NCBI RefSeq assembly: GCF_003337415.1
Contig: NZ_QPJT01000027.1
Span: 1-51,012 of the forward strand
Length of the DNA: 51,012 nucleotides
Source: Anaerobacterium chartisolvens
Lineage (GTDB): Bacteria > Bacillota > Clostridia > Acetivibrionales > DSM-27016
Direction of reading: 5' to 3'
Shown here: in pieces, positions 25,370 to 33,861 of the stretch
Layout of the letters: every line of letters begins with the position of its first letter
Numbering within the stretch: the stretch's first letter is position 1
Program-made: the position numbers and the translations under genes
Notes under the pieces: model-generated
What the model was told of the DNA's origin: nothing
Databases searched by the model: none
The model's input: only the letters and a program-made list of their open reading frames with translations

Positions 25370-26647
25370 ATGTGTAAGGGGGAATCATATATCAGAATAT
25401 TAAGATTAACACCGCATTTTTATTATCCGCCGGGAATTGTATCAGAATGGAAGGTTCATTTGGACCCTATCGGCGGGATGCAAACACAAATTTTCAGAAT
25501 GACAACGGCGCTTTCCAAGCTGGGAATAGCTCAAAAGGTGCTGACTATAGGAATGAAGAATGCTCCTAAAACATGGAGGATTAATAAAAATACTGAAATT
25601 TGTTCGTCAAACATTCCCATCATACCAATTCGATCAAGAGTCCGAGGAACGGTAGGCTTGAATATTTACTGGGGAGTGGGAGTATGTTTAAGGGTAATTT
25701 CATTGCTTTTAACCTCTCTTTTTAACAAAAAGAACTCATGGGACTTAATACATTCTCATTGCAGCGGGGTGGCAGCACCTCTGATAGTAGGGCTGTTATC
25801 CAAATGGATATTAAAAAAGCCGTTGGTTTATACAGTGCATTGCTGCAGAATAGGTACATATGAACCAATGAACAGATTTGACAGGCTTATAAATAAGTAT
25901 GTTGTAAAAATAGAGGGGTATTGCTTGGGAAAGGCAGATTCCGTTATAACCTTGACCGAAAGGACAAAAAAGCTGTTAACCAGCAGCTATAAAAATGTTA
26001 CGAGCGAAAAGGTGTTTGTTATTCCTGACATTATTTCAATAGAAGAGTTTAATCAAAATATAAATGAAAGCAATTTGGAATACTTTTACAATAGCTTTGG
26101 CGTACCAAGAGATAAGCCCGTTATCAGCTTTGTCGGAAGGATAGCACATGAAAAAGGATGGAAGTATTTTTTAGAGGCAGTAAGGCTTTGTGACAATAAG
26201 GATTTTCATGCCGTATTCTGCGGGGATGGAAATGAGAGGGAATACCTTGACAAAATGGTTGATGACTATTGCTTGAAAGACAGGGTTACAATTACGGGGT
26301 TTATACCTAACAGCTTAGTTGCAGCAGGTATTTATATCTCTGATATCATGGTAATTCCATCAGTTCACGAAGAGCTGGGCAGTGTCCTGCTGGAGGTGGC
26401 CAGCTTGAAAAAGCCGGTAATTGCTTCTGCGGTAGGCGGACTTACGGAAAATATTACAAATAATACAAGCGGAATTCTGGTTAAGCCCAAGTCGCCTGAG
26501 ATGATTGCACAAAGCATAGACTTTATTTTAAGCAATAAGGAGATGGGGAAAAAGTTTGGTGCTAATTTATATAATCATGTAAGAGACAACTTTCATGAAT
26601 CAAAGGAGCTTAATAAATTAATTGATTGTTATAAAAATCTCATTTAG
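25370..26647 (+). CDS. GT4 glycosyltransferase, 2-deoxystreptamine N-acetylglucosaminyltransferase type
   Basis: The 425-residue GT-B enzyme begins ILRLTPHFYYPPG and DPIGGMQTQIFRMTTALSKL, close to NeoM/BtrM/KanF-type enzymes that join (N-acetyl)glucosamine to 2-deoxystreptamine. The C-terminal nucleotide-sugar site is visible in SFVGRIAHEKGWKYFLEA and PSVHEELGSVLLEVASLKKP (an E-x7-E motif). The deacetylase at 1087-1809 would then give paromamine. It is the only glycosyltransferase in the window, which limits the predicted core to two rings unless others lie outside. The ATG at 25370 has a weak ribosome site, consistent with coupling to the upstream gene. Confidence 0.87.
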   Translation: MCKGESYIRILRLTPHFYYPPGIVSEWKVHLDPIGGMQTQIFRMTTALSKLGIAQKVLTIGMKNAPKTWRINKNTEICSSNIPIIPIRSRVRGTVGLNIYWGVGVCLRVISLLLTSLFNKKNSWDLIHSHCSGVAAPLIVGLLSKWILKKPLVYTVHCCRIGTYEPMNRFDRLINKYVVKIEGYCLGKADSVITLTERTKKLLTSSYKNVTSEKVFVIPDIISIEEFNQNINESNLEYFYNSFGVPRDKPVISFVGRIAHEKGWKYFLEAVRLCDNKDFHAVFCGDGNEREYLDKMVDDYCLKDRVTITGFIPNSLVAAGIYISDIMVIPSVHEELGSVLLEVASLKKPVIASAVGGLTENITNNTSGILVKPKSPEMIAQSIDFILSNKEMGKKFGANLYNHVRDNFHESKELNKLIDCYKNLI

Positions 26648-26663
26648 CACTTAAATTGCAGCG

Positions 26664-26689
26664 AGCGGACATCCGCTAAACGTACGTTT
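26664..26689 (+). promoter_or_regulatory. two adjacent short palindromes after the glycosyltransferase
   Basis: AGCGGACATCCGCT (26664-26677) is followed directly by the perfect 12-base palindrome AAACGTACGTTT (26678-26689). Only a short T-run follows, so this is at best a weak terminator of the cluster operon; it could also be an operator for the lux-like operon promoter 40 bases downstream. Confidence 0.4.
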
Positions 26690-26729
26690 GTATCAGAAAA
26701 AGTCAAATAAATGTATATTAATTAAAATG

Positions 26730-26758
26730 TTGACAAATGGCAGGTAACGGTATAAAAT
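26730..26758 (+). promoter_or_regulatory. candidate sigma-A promoter of the luxDCE operon
   Basis: A consensus TTGACA (26730-26735) is followed after 17 bases by TAAAAT (26753-26758). It lies in the 249-base gap between the glycosyltransferase and luxD, about 140 bases before the luxD start. A separate promoter would make the lux genes their own transcription unit. Confidence 0.55.
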
Positions 26759-26896
26759 GTTAATGCATGTTTTTGCTTTATTCGACAGTAATAGTGTCAA
26801 TTGTTTAAGCCCTTAAGGAATATGGACTTTAATCAAATAAACAATTCAAACTGATTTAAATATAAAGGTATAGATTGGGATAAGGGGGATTTAATA

Positions 26897-27835
26897 GTGC
26901 CTATAGAGAAAATCCGAATTGAAAATACTGATAAAAATGCTTTGCCCGGGGATTGTGCATATATTCTAAAAAATGAAAGCAATCAGAAGATTTTTGTTTT
27001 TGAAACCACAACCCGGCATGACAAGCCGAAGGGCAATGTACTGATAATTCCGCCATTTGCGGTTAATGCACATTCACTGTTTTTATTCAGCTACTACTTT
27101 CAGGCAAATGGCTATAATGTTTACCGGTTTGACGGAATAAACAGTGTGGGCTTAAGCACAGGGACAATGGAAAATTATACGTTAGGGCAGCTTGAAAAAG
27201 ACACCGCACAAGTAATAGACAGCGTTTTAGCCGATAGTGACCTGCCGTTAACAATACTTACTCAAAGCCTTTCCTTCCCGGTAGGATTAAAGTATTCCAC
27301 CTATGCCGGATGCATATCCAAATTAATTTCCATTGTGGGCGTTGTAGACGTAAAGGATACTGTTGAGAGAGTATCTGAAGAATCGCTTGACCCATATGTA
27401 CTAAAAGATCCTGCTGCTCCCAAATATCTGACTGTTTTCGGGCACGATTCCATTGCGCAGGCTTTTGTCGATGATATAATAAAAAATTCAATGTCAAATG
27501 TTGAAGATTCAATATCTCACTTTACCAAAACAAATGTCCCTATATATATGATTTCCGCAAAAGATGATGAATATGTAAATTATGAGGACGTTTTAAAATG
27601 CAGGGATTTAATTGAGAAGAACGGAAAGCTCATAGAGGTGCCCGACGCGGGGCATATGATAGGGAGGAGCTTGTTTATTATGAAGAAGCTGGCGGCCCTT
27701 GCCATTGAATGCGCGTTGGGGGAGGAATCGGCTAAAGCCGGCATCAATCTGCCTAAGCTTACGGATGTTGTAAAGGCGGCGTCACTGGAAGCTGATTTCG
27801 CCAATTATTGTGAAGCTCAAATAAGCCTACTATAA
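26897..27835 (+). CDS. luxD: LuxD-type acyl transferase / thioesterase
   Basis: The 312-residue alpha/beta hydrolase aligns with LuxD over its length: NVYRFDGINSVGLSTGTMEN matches LuxD 'HVFRYDSLHHVGLSSGSIDE', and IVGVVDVKDTVERV matches 'AVGVVNLRDTLEKA' (recalled). The probable nucleophile is S124 in TQSLSF (A/T-x-S-x-S form of LuxD), with the acid at D223/D224 (AKDDEYVNYED) and H253 in DAGHMIG. LuxD frees fatty acid from acyl-ACP for the reductase. The start is GTG 26897 behind AAGGGGG. The luxD-luxC-luxE order with tight spacing indicates a working fatty acid reductase complex. Confidence 0.88.
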   Translation: MPIEKIRIENTDKNALPGDCAYILKNESNQKIFVFETTTRHDKPKGNVLIIPPFAVNAHSLFLFSYYFQANGYNVYRFDGINSVGLSTGTMENYTLGQLEKDTAQVIDSVLADSDLPLTILTQSLSFPVGLKYSTYAGCISKLISIVGVVDVKDTVERVSEESLDPYVLKDPAAPKYLTVFGHDSIAQAFVDDIIKNSMSNVEDSISHFTKTNVPIYMISAKDDEYVNYEDVLKCRDLIEKNGKLIEVPDAGHMIGRSLFIMKKLAALAIECALGEESAKAGINLPKLTDVVKAASLEADFANYCEAQISLL

Positions 27836-27857
27836 CAAAAAGGAGTAGTATAATATT

Positions 27858-29333
27858 ATGCCTAGAATAATAGAATTGCCAATTATTATATGCGGAGAGC
27901 TAAAATATCCCAAGGATGATTACATTGAATTAAAATACAGCAACGATATAACCGTCAGAATTACCAGACCATCAAAAGAGGATTTGCAAAGCATATATGA
28001 TTTTTCTGAAGATATAAACAGCATCAGATTTTCAGATTTAGCCAAATATATTACTAATTTCGCCAGTTCGTTTTACAACCCGGAAAACAGCATAAGGAAA
28101 GAAGCCATTGAGCTTTCGGCTTGTATAACGGGCTATGAGGAAAAGATGCTGGCTCGCGACTATGATATTATATCGGATTATTTGAGCTATAAATACAACA
28201 TATACGACATAGTCGGGGCAGAGCTTGGCAGCTACAGAATGCTGGACGGTTGGGAAAGAAAGGAGCTTGTAAAGCTAAGAGCCTTTCCAAGGGGAAGAAC
28301 CTTTCATATACTTGTCGGCAATGTGCCGATGACGGGTTTTTTCAGTGTGTTCAGATCAATTATTACAAAGAACCAGACGGTAGTTAAATTGCCTTCAAGA
28401 GATATTGTGACTACGTTATATTTTGCAAAGGGCTTAATTGAAGCAAATAATGGAGGGGAAAGATTCCAGGAAATGCTGAATAAGTCGCTGTCGGTGTTTT
28501 ATTTAGAGAGAGACGACGACACGCTGTCTGAAATGATTGAAGCCTCGGATATGATTTGTGCCTGGGGAAAAGGAGAGTCCTTAAAAATGATTAAGGAAAA
28601 AATCCCCCACAGCATTCCTTATCTGGAATTCGGTCCGAAGCGCAGCTATTCGGTGCTGTACACCGAGGACTGCAATTTCGACAAGGCAGCAATCAGAATG
28701 GCGCACGACCTATGTGTTTATGATCAGGAGGCCTGTCTGTCTCCGCAAAGACTGTTTATTATCGGAGATTACAAAGCTTATTTGCCGGTGTTGGAGAAGT
28801 GGCTTAACTGGCAATCCGAATGCCTCCGAAGAGGTGTGTCAAATAAGGATGTGGAATCCCACATTTATAGAATCAGGATGGAGGCTAAGTTCCGCAAATG
28901 GCAGATGACGGAGGGAGAGGATCAATGGAGGATAATTGTATGTGACCCTCTGGAGGTTAATGAGCACCCCTTAGGGCGTACATTATTTGTTCATCCTGTA
29001 AAATCCGAATCGGAAATACTGCCGTTTATAGATGATGAGACACAATGTATCTCTGTTTATCCATACGAAGAAAACCTTGAAAGGCTGGGAGATATATTCT
29101 GCGCAAAGGGAGCCTCCAAAATCTGTGAGACGGGAATGAGCTTTTACCCCAGAGAGGGCTGGTCGCACGATGCCATGTACCCGCTTCACTACTTCGTCCG
29201 CTTATGCTATATAGACTGTGACTCAAAGTATGAATATAAATACGATACGGACGAGGAGAGCGTTTTACTGTATGTATCGCAAATGTTCGGACATCCGGAT
29301 AATTTGGATGAAGTACTCGAACAATTCCAATAA
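27858..29333 (+). CDS. luxC: LuxC-type acyl reductase
   Basis: The 491-residue protein matches LuxC: LRAFPRGRTFHILVGNVPMT (LuxC 'VRAFPKGKSVHLLAGNVPLS'), ITKNQTVVKLPSRD, and AHDLCVYDQEACLSPQ with the acyl-accepting cysteine C293 in the same context as LuxC 'YDQRACFSAQ'. LuxC takes the acyl group from LuxE and reduces it with NADPH to a fatty aldehyde. The length is close to the usual 480. It starts 22 bases after luxD. No luciferase genes are nearby, so the aldehyde must have another fate. Confidence 0.9.
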   Translation: MPRIIELPIIICGELKYPKDDYIELKYSNDITVRITRPSKEDLQSIYDFSEDINSIRFSDLAKYITNFASSFYNPENSIRKEAIELSACITGYEEKMLARDYDIISDYLSYKYNIYDIVGAELGSYRMLDGWERKELVKLRAFPRGRTFHILVGNVPMTGFFSVFRSIITKNQTVVKLPSRDIVTTLYFAKGLIEANNGGERFQEMLNKSLSVFYLERDDDTLSEMIEASDMICAWGKGESLKMIKEKIPHSIPYLEFGPKRSYSVLYTEDCNFDKAAIRMAHDLCVYDQEACLSPQRLFIIGDYKAYLPVLEKWLNWQSECLRRGVSNKDVESHIYRIRMEAKFRKWQMTEGEDQWRIIVCDPLEVNEHPLGRTLFVHPVKSESEILPFIDDETQCISVYPYEENLERLGDIFCAKGASKICETGMSFYPREGWSHDAMYPLHYFVRLCYIDCDSKYEYKYDTDEESVLLYVSQMFGHPDNLDEVLEQFQ

Positions 29334-29363
29334 TATTAATAAATACAGATAAAGGAGAAATTT

Positions 29364-30554
29364 ATGTCGGGTTTAAAGAATAACTGTCTATCAGATATAG
29401 ACTATCTTCAGCTTTATTTGGAAGATATCTTCAAGGATGAGTTATCCTATAGAGAAGCTCAAAACAGGAGCATACTGAATACATTTCGGTTCCATTTGTC
29501 AAACAATAAGGGGTACAGGGAATATGTCGAGGAATTGGAGCCCAATATTGACAATATTATAGGGAATTTTGATGTTGCGTCAATACCTCTTTTGCCCAGT
29601 GCTTTTTTTAAGAGGCATGATATAAGGCTTTCTTCGGTAGACGATGATGAAATAATAAAGCATTGTACAAGCAGTGGGACTAAAGGGAGCTTAAGTGTTG
29701 TTCCCAGAGATGAATTGACATTGATTAATTTTTTGGGCAGTATATCCTCCGGCCTATCATGTATATTCGATTTGGAAAGGACAGGCAACCATAAGGCCTT
29801 TGTGCTTGGTCCAAACCCGGAGGAGTCAGGAGATCTGTGGTTTTCCTATGTTCTTTCCAGCATGGCTATAAGCTTTAACACGGAATACTTTGAGCATAAC
29901 GGATACTTTGATGTTGCCTATGCCGCTGAAAGGATTGAAGAAGCTGTAAGAAATAATAACGAGGTTTTGATTATCAGCCCGCCTTTTAGAATTGTTGAGC
30001 TGTGCAATTGGATTAATCAATTGAAGCTGTCAATCAAATTAAAGGGAAATTCGTTTGTAATCAGTGCCGGGGGATGGAAAAACATGAGCAACAAGGCAAT
30101 CCCCAGAGAAGATTACACCAGCCTTGTAACCGATACATTCAAAATAGACAGTCGTTATGTGCGGGATAGCTACAACATGGTTGAATTAAATTCGGTAATA
30201 AATGAGTGTGAGTGCCATGAGAAGCATATATTGCCATGGGTTGAGGCTTTTGCGAGGGATCCTAAAACCAACGAGGTGCTAAAGGACGGCCAGTTGGGTA
30301 TTTTATCCTTCTATGACGGGAGCTCCTTAAGCTACCCATGCTTTATTTTAAGTGAAGACTATGGAATTGTCAGCTTGCAAAAATGTAAATGCGGGCGTGT
30401 GGGTAAAAGGATTAAGATTGTAAAGCGCATGGAGGGTATCGAGGCAAGGGGCTGCGCCCTTAAAATGGCTACCTCCAATGCTTCTATAAAGACTGACGCT
30501 TCAAACAGGTTTTATAAGAGCTATTATAGAAATCCTGATATGTATTTGAAATAA
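29364..30554 (+). CDS. luxE: LuxE-type acyl-protein synthetase
   Basis: The 396-residue protein belongs to the LuxE branch of adenylate-forming enzymes. HCTSSGTKGSLSVVPRDELT is the AMP-binding loop, and the C-terminal KCKCGRVGKRIKIVKRMEG and EARGCALKM contain the expected acylated cysteine, C364 by my count, which agrees with the C-terminal cysteine position known for marine LuxE. LuxE activates a fatty acid with ATP and passes it through its cysteine to LuxC. ATG follows AAAGGAGAAA. An O-antigen- or natural-product-type LuxE homolog could act on a shorter acyl group. Confidence 0.88.
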   Translation: MSGLKNNCLSDIDYLQLYLEDIFKDELSYREAQNRSILNTFRFHLSNNKGYREYVEELEPNIDNIIGNFDVASIPLLPSAFFKRHDIRLSSVDDDEIIKHCTSSGTKGSLSVVPRDELTLINFLGSISSGLSCIFDLERTGNHKAFVLGPNPEESGDLWFSYVLSSMAISFNTEYFEHNGYFDVAYAAERIEEAVRNNNEVLIISPPFRIVELCNWINQLKLSIKLKGNSFVISAGGWKNMSNKAIPREDYTSLVTDTFKIDSRYVRDSYNMVELNSVINECECHEKHILPWVEAFARDPKTNEVLKDGQLGILSFYDGSSLSYPCFILSEDYGIVSLQKCKCGRVGKRIKIVKRMEGIEARGCALKMATSNASIKTDASNRFYKSYYRNPDMYLK

Positions 30555-30634
30555 AAAACATTTTGTTATGTGGAGCAGGTTTGCTGCTTGGAGGTTTGGC
30601 AGGAAAAATAAAAGTTGTGCATGGGGGGGTTTTT

Positions 30635-31918
30635 TTGAAGAGGATAGTATGTATATTACTGATTTTATGCTTGAGCACGGCTTTAATTTCGTGTAATAAA
30701 AAGACTGACGCTAAAGTCATAAACTTTTGGTCGGGATGGTCGCTGATAGGGGATGAAGAGCTGGAAAATTCTCAGGATGAGTGGCTTTTAAAAAGGCTGC
30801 TGAAAGAATACGACGATATGAATGAGGATATTCAAATTAAGTTTACATATGTGGAAGATGAGGACGCAATGTTTCAGATGCTGAAGACTTCCATGCTGGA
30901 TGCTAAAGACGCTCCGGACATTGTTGTTCTGCAAAACGAAAGCTATGTAAAGGAAATAGCAGGGATATTATTGCCTCTAAACACCTATATAGACAAGCAG
31001 TTTATTGATAATAACACCTTCTGGGAAACCGTTACAACCGGTAAGGGGGACATTATAGGCTATCCCGTAGCGGGGTGTGAAGTCTCGCTTATATTATACA
31101 ATAAGGATATAATTAAACAAGCAGGTCTGGATTTTGAAAATGCACCACCAAAGACCTCCGATGAATTTATGGATGTTTTGGAAGCAATAAAGGCCAAAGG
31201 TATTCAGCCTATTATTGCCAGTGAAAGTGAATTTAACAACCTGTACACTACATTGTTTTCTACCTGGTGGCTGCAGGATGCCGAGGAAGGACAATTAAAA
31301 AAATTAATGGACGGCACTGCCAAATTTTCCGAGGACAAATTATTTATTGACTCGCTCAAATATTCTCAGGAATGCTTTGAAAAAGGGTATATAAACGTTG
31401 ACTATATTACCAATACAACATCACAGATGGATTTTATACAGGGGAAGGCAGCATTTTATCCCACATCTAATTGCGAGTTCGGGATCTTTTACGAAGCCAT
31501 GGGCGACCAGCTTGGCATGTTGCCTATCCCAAGGGCCAAAAGCCATTCAAAGGACTTAAACTTCGGAGGAGTTAACCAATGCATCAGTGTTATTAAATCA
31601 ACAAAATATCCCAAGGAATGCAATGATATAATTTCATGGATGCTTAATAAAGAAAACAGCATTAAAATGTATAAGACATTTAAGACCCTGCCGGTACGCA
31701 AGGACGTTTCTATTGAGGATTTAGGCTGGAAAGATGACGAGCTGTACGAGGAGATTTTCAGACTTAAGGACTCCGTACAGATATATCCTTATGCCGTAAT
31801 GGGAACAGAGCTGAGAGAAATGTTCTTCAGGCTTGGCGCACAAACGCAGGTTAATAAAATGAAGGCTGAGGAGCTGGCAAAAGCCCTTGACGATAAGATT
31901 AAGCAAAGTGAGAAGTAA
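30635..31918 (+). CDS. extracellular sugar-binding lipoprotein of an ABC importer
   Basis: The predicted protein has 427 residues from TTG 30635, which follows a run of seven G; its N terminus is a lipoprotein signal (RIVCILLILCLSTALISC, lipobox L-I-S-C). The remainder is a family 1 (MalE/UgpB-like) solute-binding protein: INFWSGWSLI, APDIVVLQNESYVKEIAG, GDIIGYPVAGCEVSLILYNK, and QGKAAFYPTSN. It sits 80 bases after luxE with no clear terminator between, so read-through from the lux operon is possible. Two permease genes follow. The ligand is probably an oligosaccharide, given the GH31 enzyme nearby. Confidence 0.85.
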   Translation: MKRIVCILLILCLSTALISCNKKTDAKVINFWSGWSLIGDEELENSQDEWLLKRLLKEYDDMNEDIQIKFTYVEDEDAMFQMLKTSMLDAKDAPDIVVLQNESYVKEIAGILLPLNTYIDKQFIDNNTFWETVTTGKGDIIGYPVAGCEVSLILYNKDIIKQAGLDFENAPPKTSDEFMDVLEAIKAKGIQPIIASESEFNNLYTTLFSTWWLQDAEEGQLKKLMDGTAKFSEDKLFIDSLKYSQECFEKGYINVDYITNTTSQMDFIQGKAAFYPTSNCEFGIFYEAMGDQLGMLPIPRAKSHSKDLNFGGVNQCISVIKSTKYPKECNDIISWMLNKENSIKMYKTFKTLPVRKDVSIEDLGWKDDELYEEIFRLKDSVQIYPYAVMGTELREMFFRLGAQTQVNKMKAEELAKALDDKIKQSEK

Positions 31919-31969
31919 GCGCCTTCTTGCGTTCAATATCATAGTACAATTGAAAAGTAGGCGATAGCT

Positions 31970-32893
31970 ATGACAATATTTAATAAGAAAAGCAGGATTG
32001 GTCAAAATACAAAATTCTATTGCATCTCTATAATGATTCCCATGATAATTATTGTGGGGTGCAATGGAATTCCCCTGCTGCAGACCTTTATAAAAAGCTT
32101 CTTTAATTGGGACGGGCTATTTACAAATAAATTTATAGCCTTAAATAACTATATTAAAATTTTTCAGGATAGAATATTCTGGCTGCTTCTTAAGAACAGC
32201 CTGATAGTATTTATTTACATACCTGTAGTTATAATAATCGGCATATTTGTGGCAACGTTGATTTTTTACGGGTTTAAGGGAAGCAAGTCCTTCCTTTATA
32301 CTATTTATATTCCGCAGATATTATCGACAATTGTTGTCGGTAAGGTTTTTAACCTGTACTTCGGGCTGGATGGGCCTATCAACAAGCTGCTGGATATGCT
32401 TGGCTTTGACAAAATATACTGGCACGGGAATATATTTTATTCATTTATGATAATTATTTTATGTGTTGTATGGCTGTCCTTTGGCTGGCAGACGCTATTA
32501 TTTACAGGCGCGTTTTCGTCCATAGATAAAAATATAAGTGAGCTGGCATTAATTGACGGATGCGGTTTTATCAAAAGCATTTTTCTTATTTATATACCAT
32601 TAATAAAAATGACTATACTGTATTCGTTCAGTATAAATTTAATATTCGGATTTACAGGCTTCTTCCCGATTATTTTTGTTTTGACATATGGCGGCCCGGG
32701 ATATAATACAACTACGCTGGATTTTATGATCTATATCAAGTCCTTTGGTAGTGAAGGAAACTTAGGCGAAGCATATGCCTTATCCATAATCATGCTGGCA
32801 ATAGTATTGGCGCTCGTTTTTATGCTATATATTGCATTTGCCAGAATCAGCAATAATAATCTTGCTAAAAGCAGCAATAGCTGCAAGAACTAA
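31970..32893 (+). CDS. ABC sugar importer permease (MalF-like)
   Basis: The 307-residue membrane protein has six or so hydrophobic segments, beginning with CISIMIPMIIIVGCNGIPLL. The ATPase-contact EAA loop reads ELALIDGCGFIKSIFLIYIP near residue 200. The C-terminal QTFIKSFFNWDGLF region after the first segment is typical of MalF-type permeases. It pairs with the permease at 32942-33760. No ATPase gene is present, as is usual for clostridial importers that share an MsmX-type ATPase. Confidence 0.88.
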   Translation: MTIFNKKSRIGQNTKFYCISIMIPMIIIVGCNGIPLLQTFIKSFFNWDGLFTNKFIALNNYIKIFQDRIFWLLLKNSLIVFIYIPVVIIIGIFVATLIFYGFKGSKSFLYTIYIPQILSTIVVGKVFNLYFGLDGPINKLLDMLGFDKIYWHGNIFYSFMIIILCVVWLSFGWQTLLFTGAFSSIDKNISELALIDGCGFIKSIFLIYIPLIKMTILYSFSINLIFGFTGFFPIIFVLTYGGPGYNTTTLDFMIYIKSFGSEGNLGEAYALSIIMLAIVLALVFMLYIAFARISNNNLAKSSNSCKN

Positions 32894-32941
32894 AGGGTTA
32901 CAAATACAAATAGCACAGATAATGTGTTACGAGGTAATAAT

Positions 32942-33760
32942 ATGAGCATAAAGAAGGTCATTTTATATACAGTTATAGTATTTATAAGCTTATCAGTTAT
33001 ATATCCTCTTTTTTTTACGCTGGTTACATCCTTAAAGGATAAGCAAAGCTATTTTACCGATATATATGGTTTAAACATTTCAAGCTGGAGCATAGAAAAT
33101 TACATAAAAATGGTTAAGGATTTTAATGTGCTGCAAAAAATGCTTAACAGTGTAATAGTGACTGCCGGTGGGGTTTTACTCACTATGGCAGTGGCAATTC
33201 CCGCCGCGTACTCCATGAACAGGATATCAAAAAGGATGCTCTTCATTCTGGTAACGGTTTTGATTATATTTGCAGTTATACCGGAGCAGGTGACAGTGTT
33301 CTCGCAATATAAACTATTTTTGGATCTGGATTTAATAAACAACCACCTTTCTGTCATATTGTCATTTTGTGCAAAGAACCTGCCGGAGGCTATAATGTTC
33401 AGTTGCCTGTTCTTTAGAATGGTTCCCATTCAAATTGTGGATGCGGCGCGCATGGAAGGATGCACAGAGCCCAGGATTATGCAAAGCTTTTTTGTGCCGT
33501 TATGCCTGCCGGGATTGTCGGTAATAGCGGTTTCTTTAATTCTCAGCATGTGGAACAGCTTCTTAATTCCTCTGGTGATGCTTCAAAATGACAACACAAA
33601 GACAATAGTGACATCCTTGGCAATGCTGGATCGCCGCCACGGGTCCAACATCCCTTTTCAAATGGCCGGAAATATATTTGCTATGATGCCGACCATGATT
33701 TTCTATGCTATATTCCGTAAAAAAATTACTGAAAGCGTTTATGAAAATTCACTTAAGTGA
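32942..33760 (+). CDS. ABC sugar importer permease (MalG-like)
   Basis: The 272-residue membrane protein has about six hydrophobic segments and the EAA loop VDAARMEGCTEPRIMQSFFV followed by PLCLPGLSVIAV. I placed the start at ATG 32942, with ACGAGGT about eight bases upstream, instead of the ATG 18 bases earlier. It is the last gene of the importer set and converges on the AraC-type regulator gene. Confidence 0.88.
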   Translation: MSIKKVILYTVIVFISLSVIYPLFFTLVTSLKDKQSYFTDIYGLNISSWSIENYIKMVKDFNVLQKMLNSVIVTAGGVLLTMAVAIPAAYSMNRISKRMLFILVTVLIIFAVIPEQVTVFSQYKLFLDLDLINNHLSVILSFCAKNLPEAIMFSCLFFRMVPIQIVDAARMEGCTEPRIMQSFFVPLCLPGLSVIAVSLILSMWNSFLIPLVMLQNDNTKTIVTSLAMLDRRHGSNIPFQMAGNIFAMMPTMIFYAIFRKKITESVYENSLK

Positions 33761-33821
33761 GGTGTTTTCCTTACACCGCAAAACAATTCATATAAACCAA
33801 ATCTGGCGGAATTTAATTTTT

Positions 33822-33861
33822 ACAACAGATGGGCCTTATGGGTCTTAGGGCTGTTGTTTTA
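33822..33861. terminator. hairpin between convergent permease and araC genes
   Basis: ACAACAG (33822-33828) and CTGTTGT (33851-33857) can pair around a 22-base loop, flanked by T-runs on the plus strand (33855-33860) and by A/T on the other side. It may terminate transcription from both sides. The stem is only seven base pairs, so the call is moderate. Confidence 0.5.

Noticed and set aside
26897-30554. Bioluminescence operon
   Set aside because: No luxA or luxB is present in the window and the likely host is anaerobic, so only the aldehyde-forming part is supported.
30563-30634. Longer N terminus for the sugar-binding protein from ATG 30563
   Set aside because: That ATG has no ribosome site and adds 24 residues ahead of a clear lipoprotein signal; TTG 30635 behind seven G fits better.
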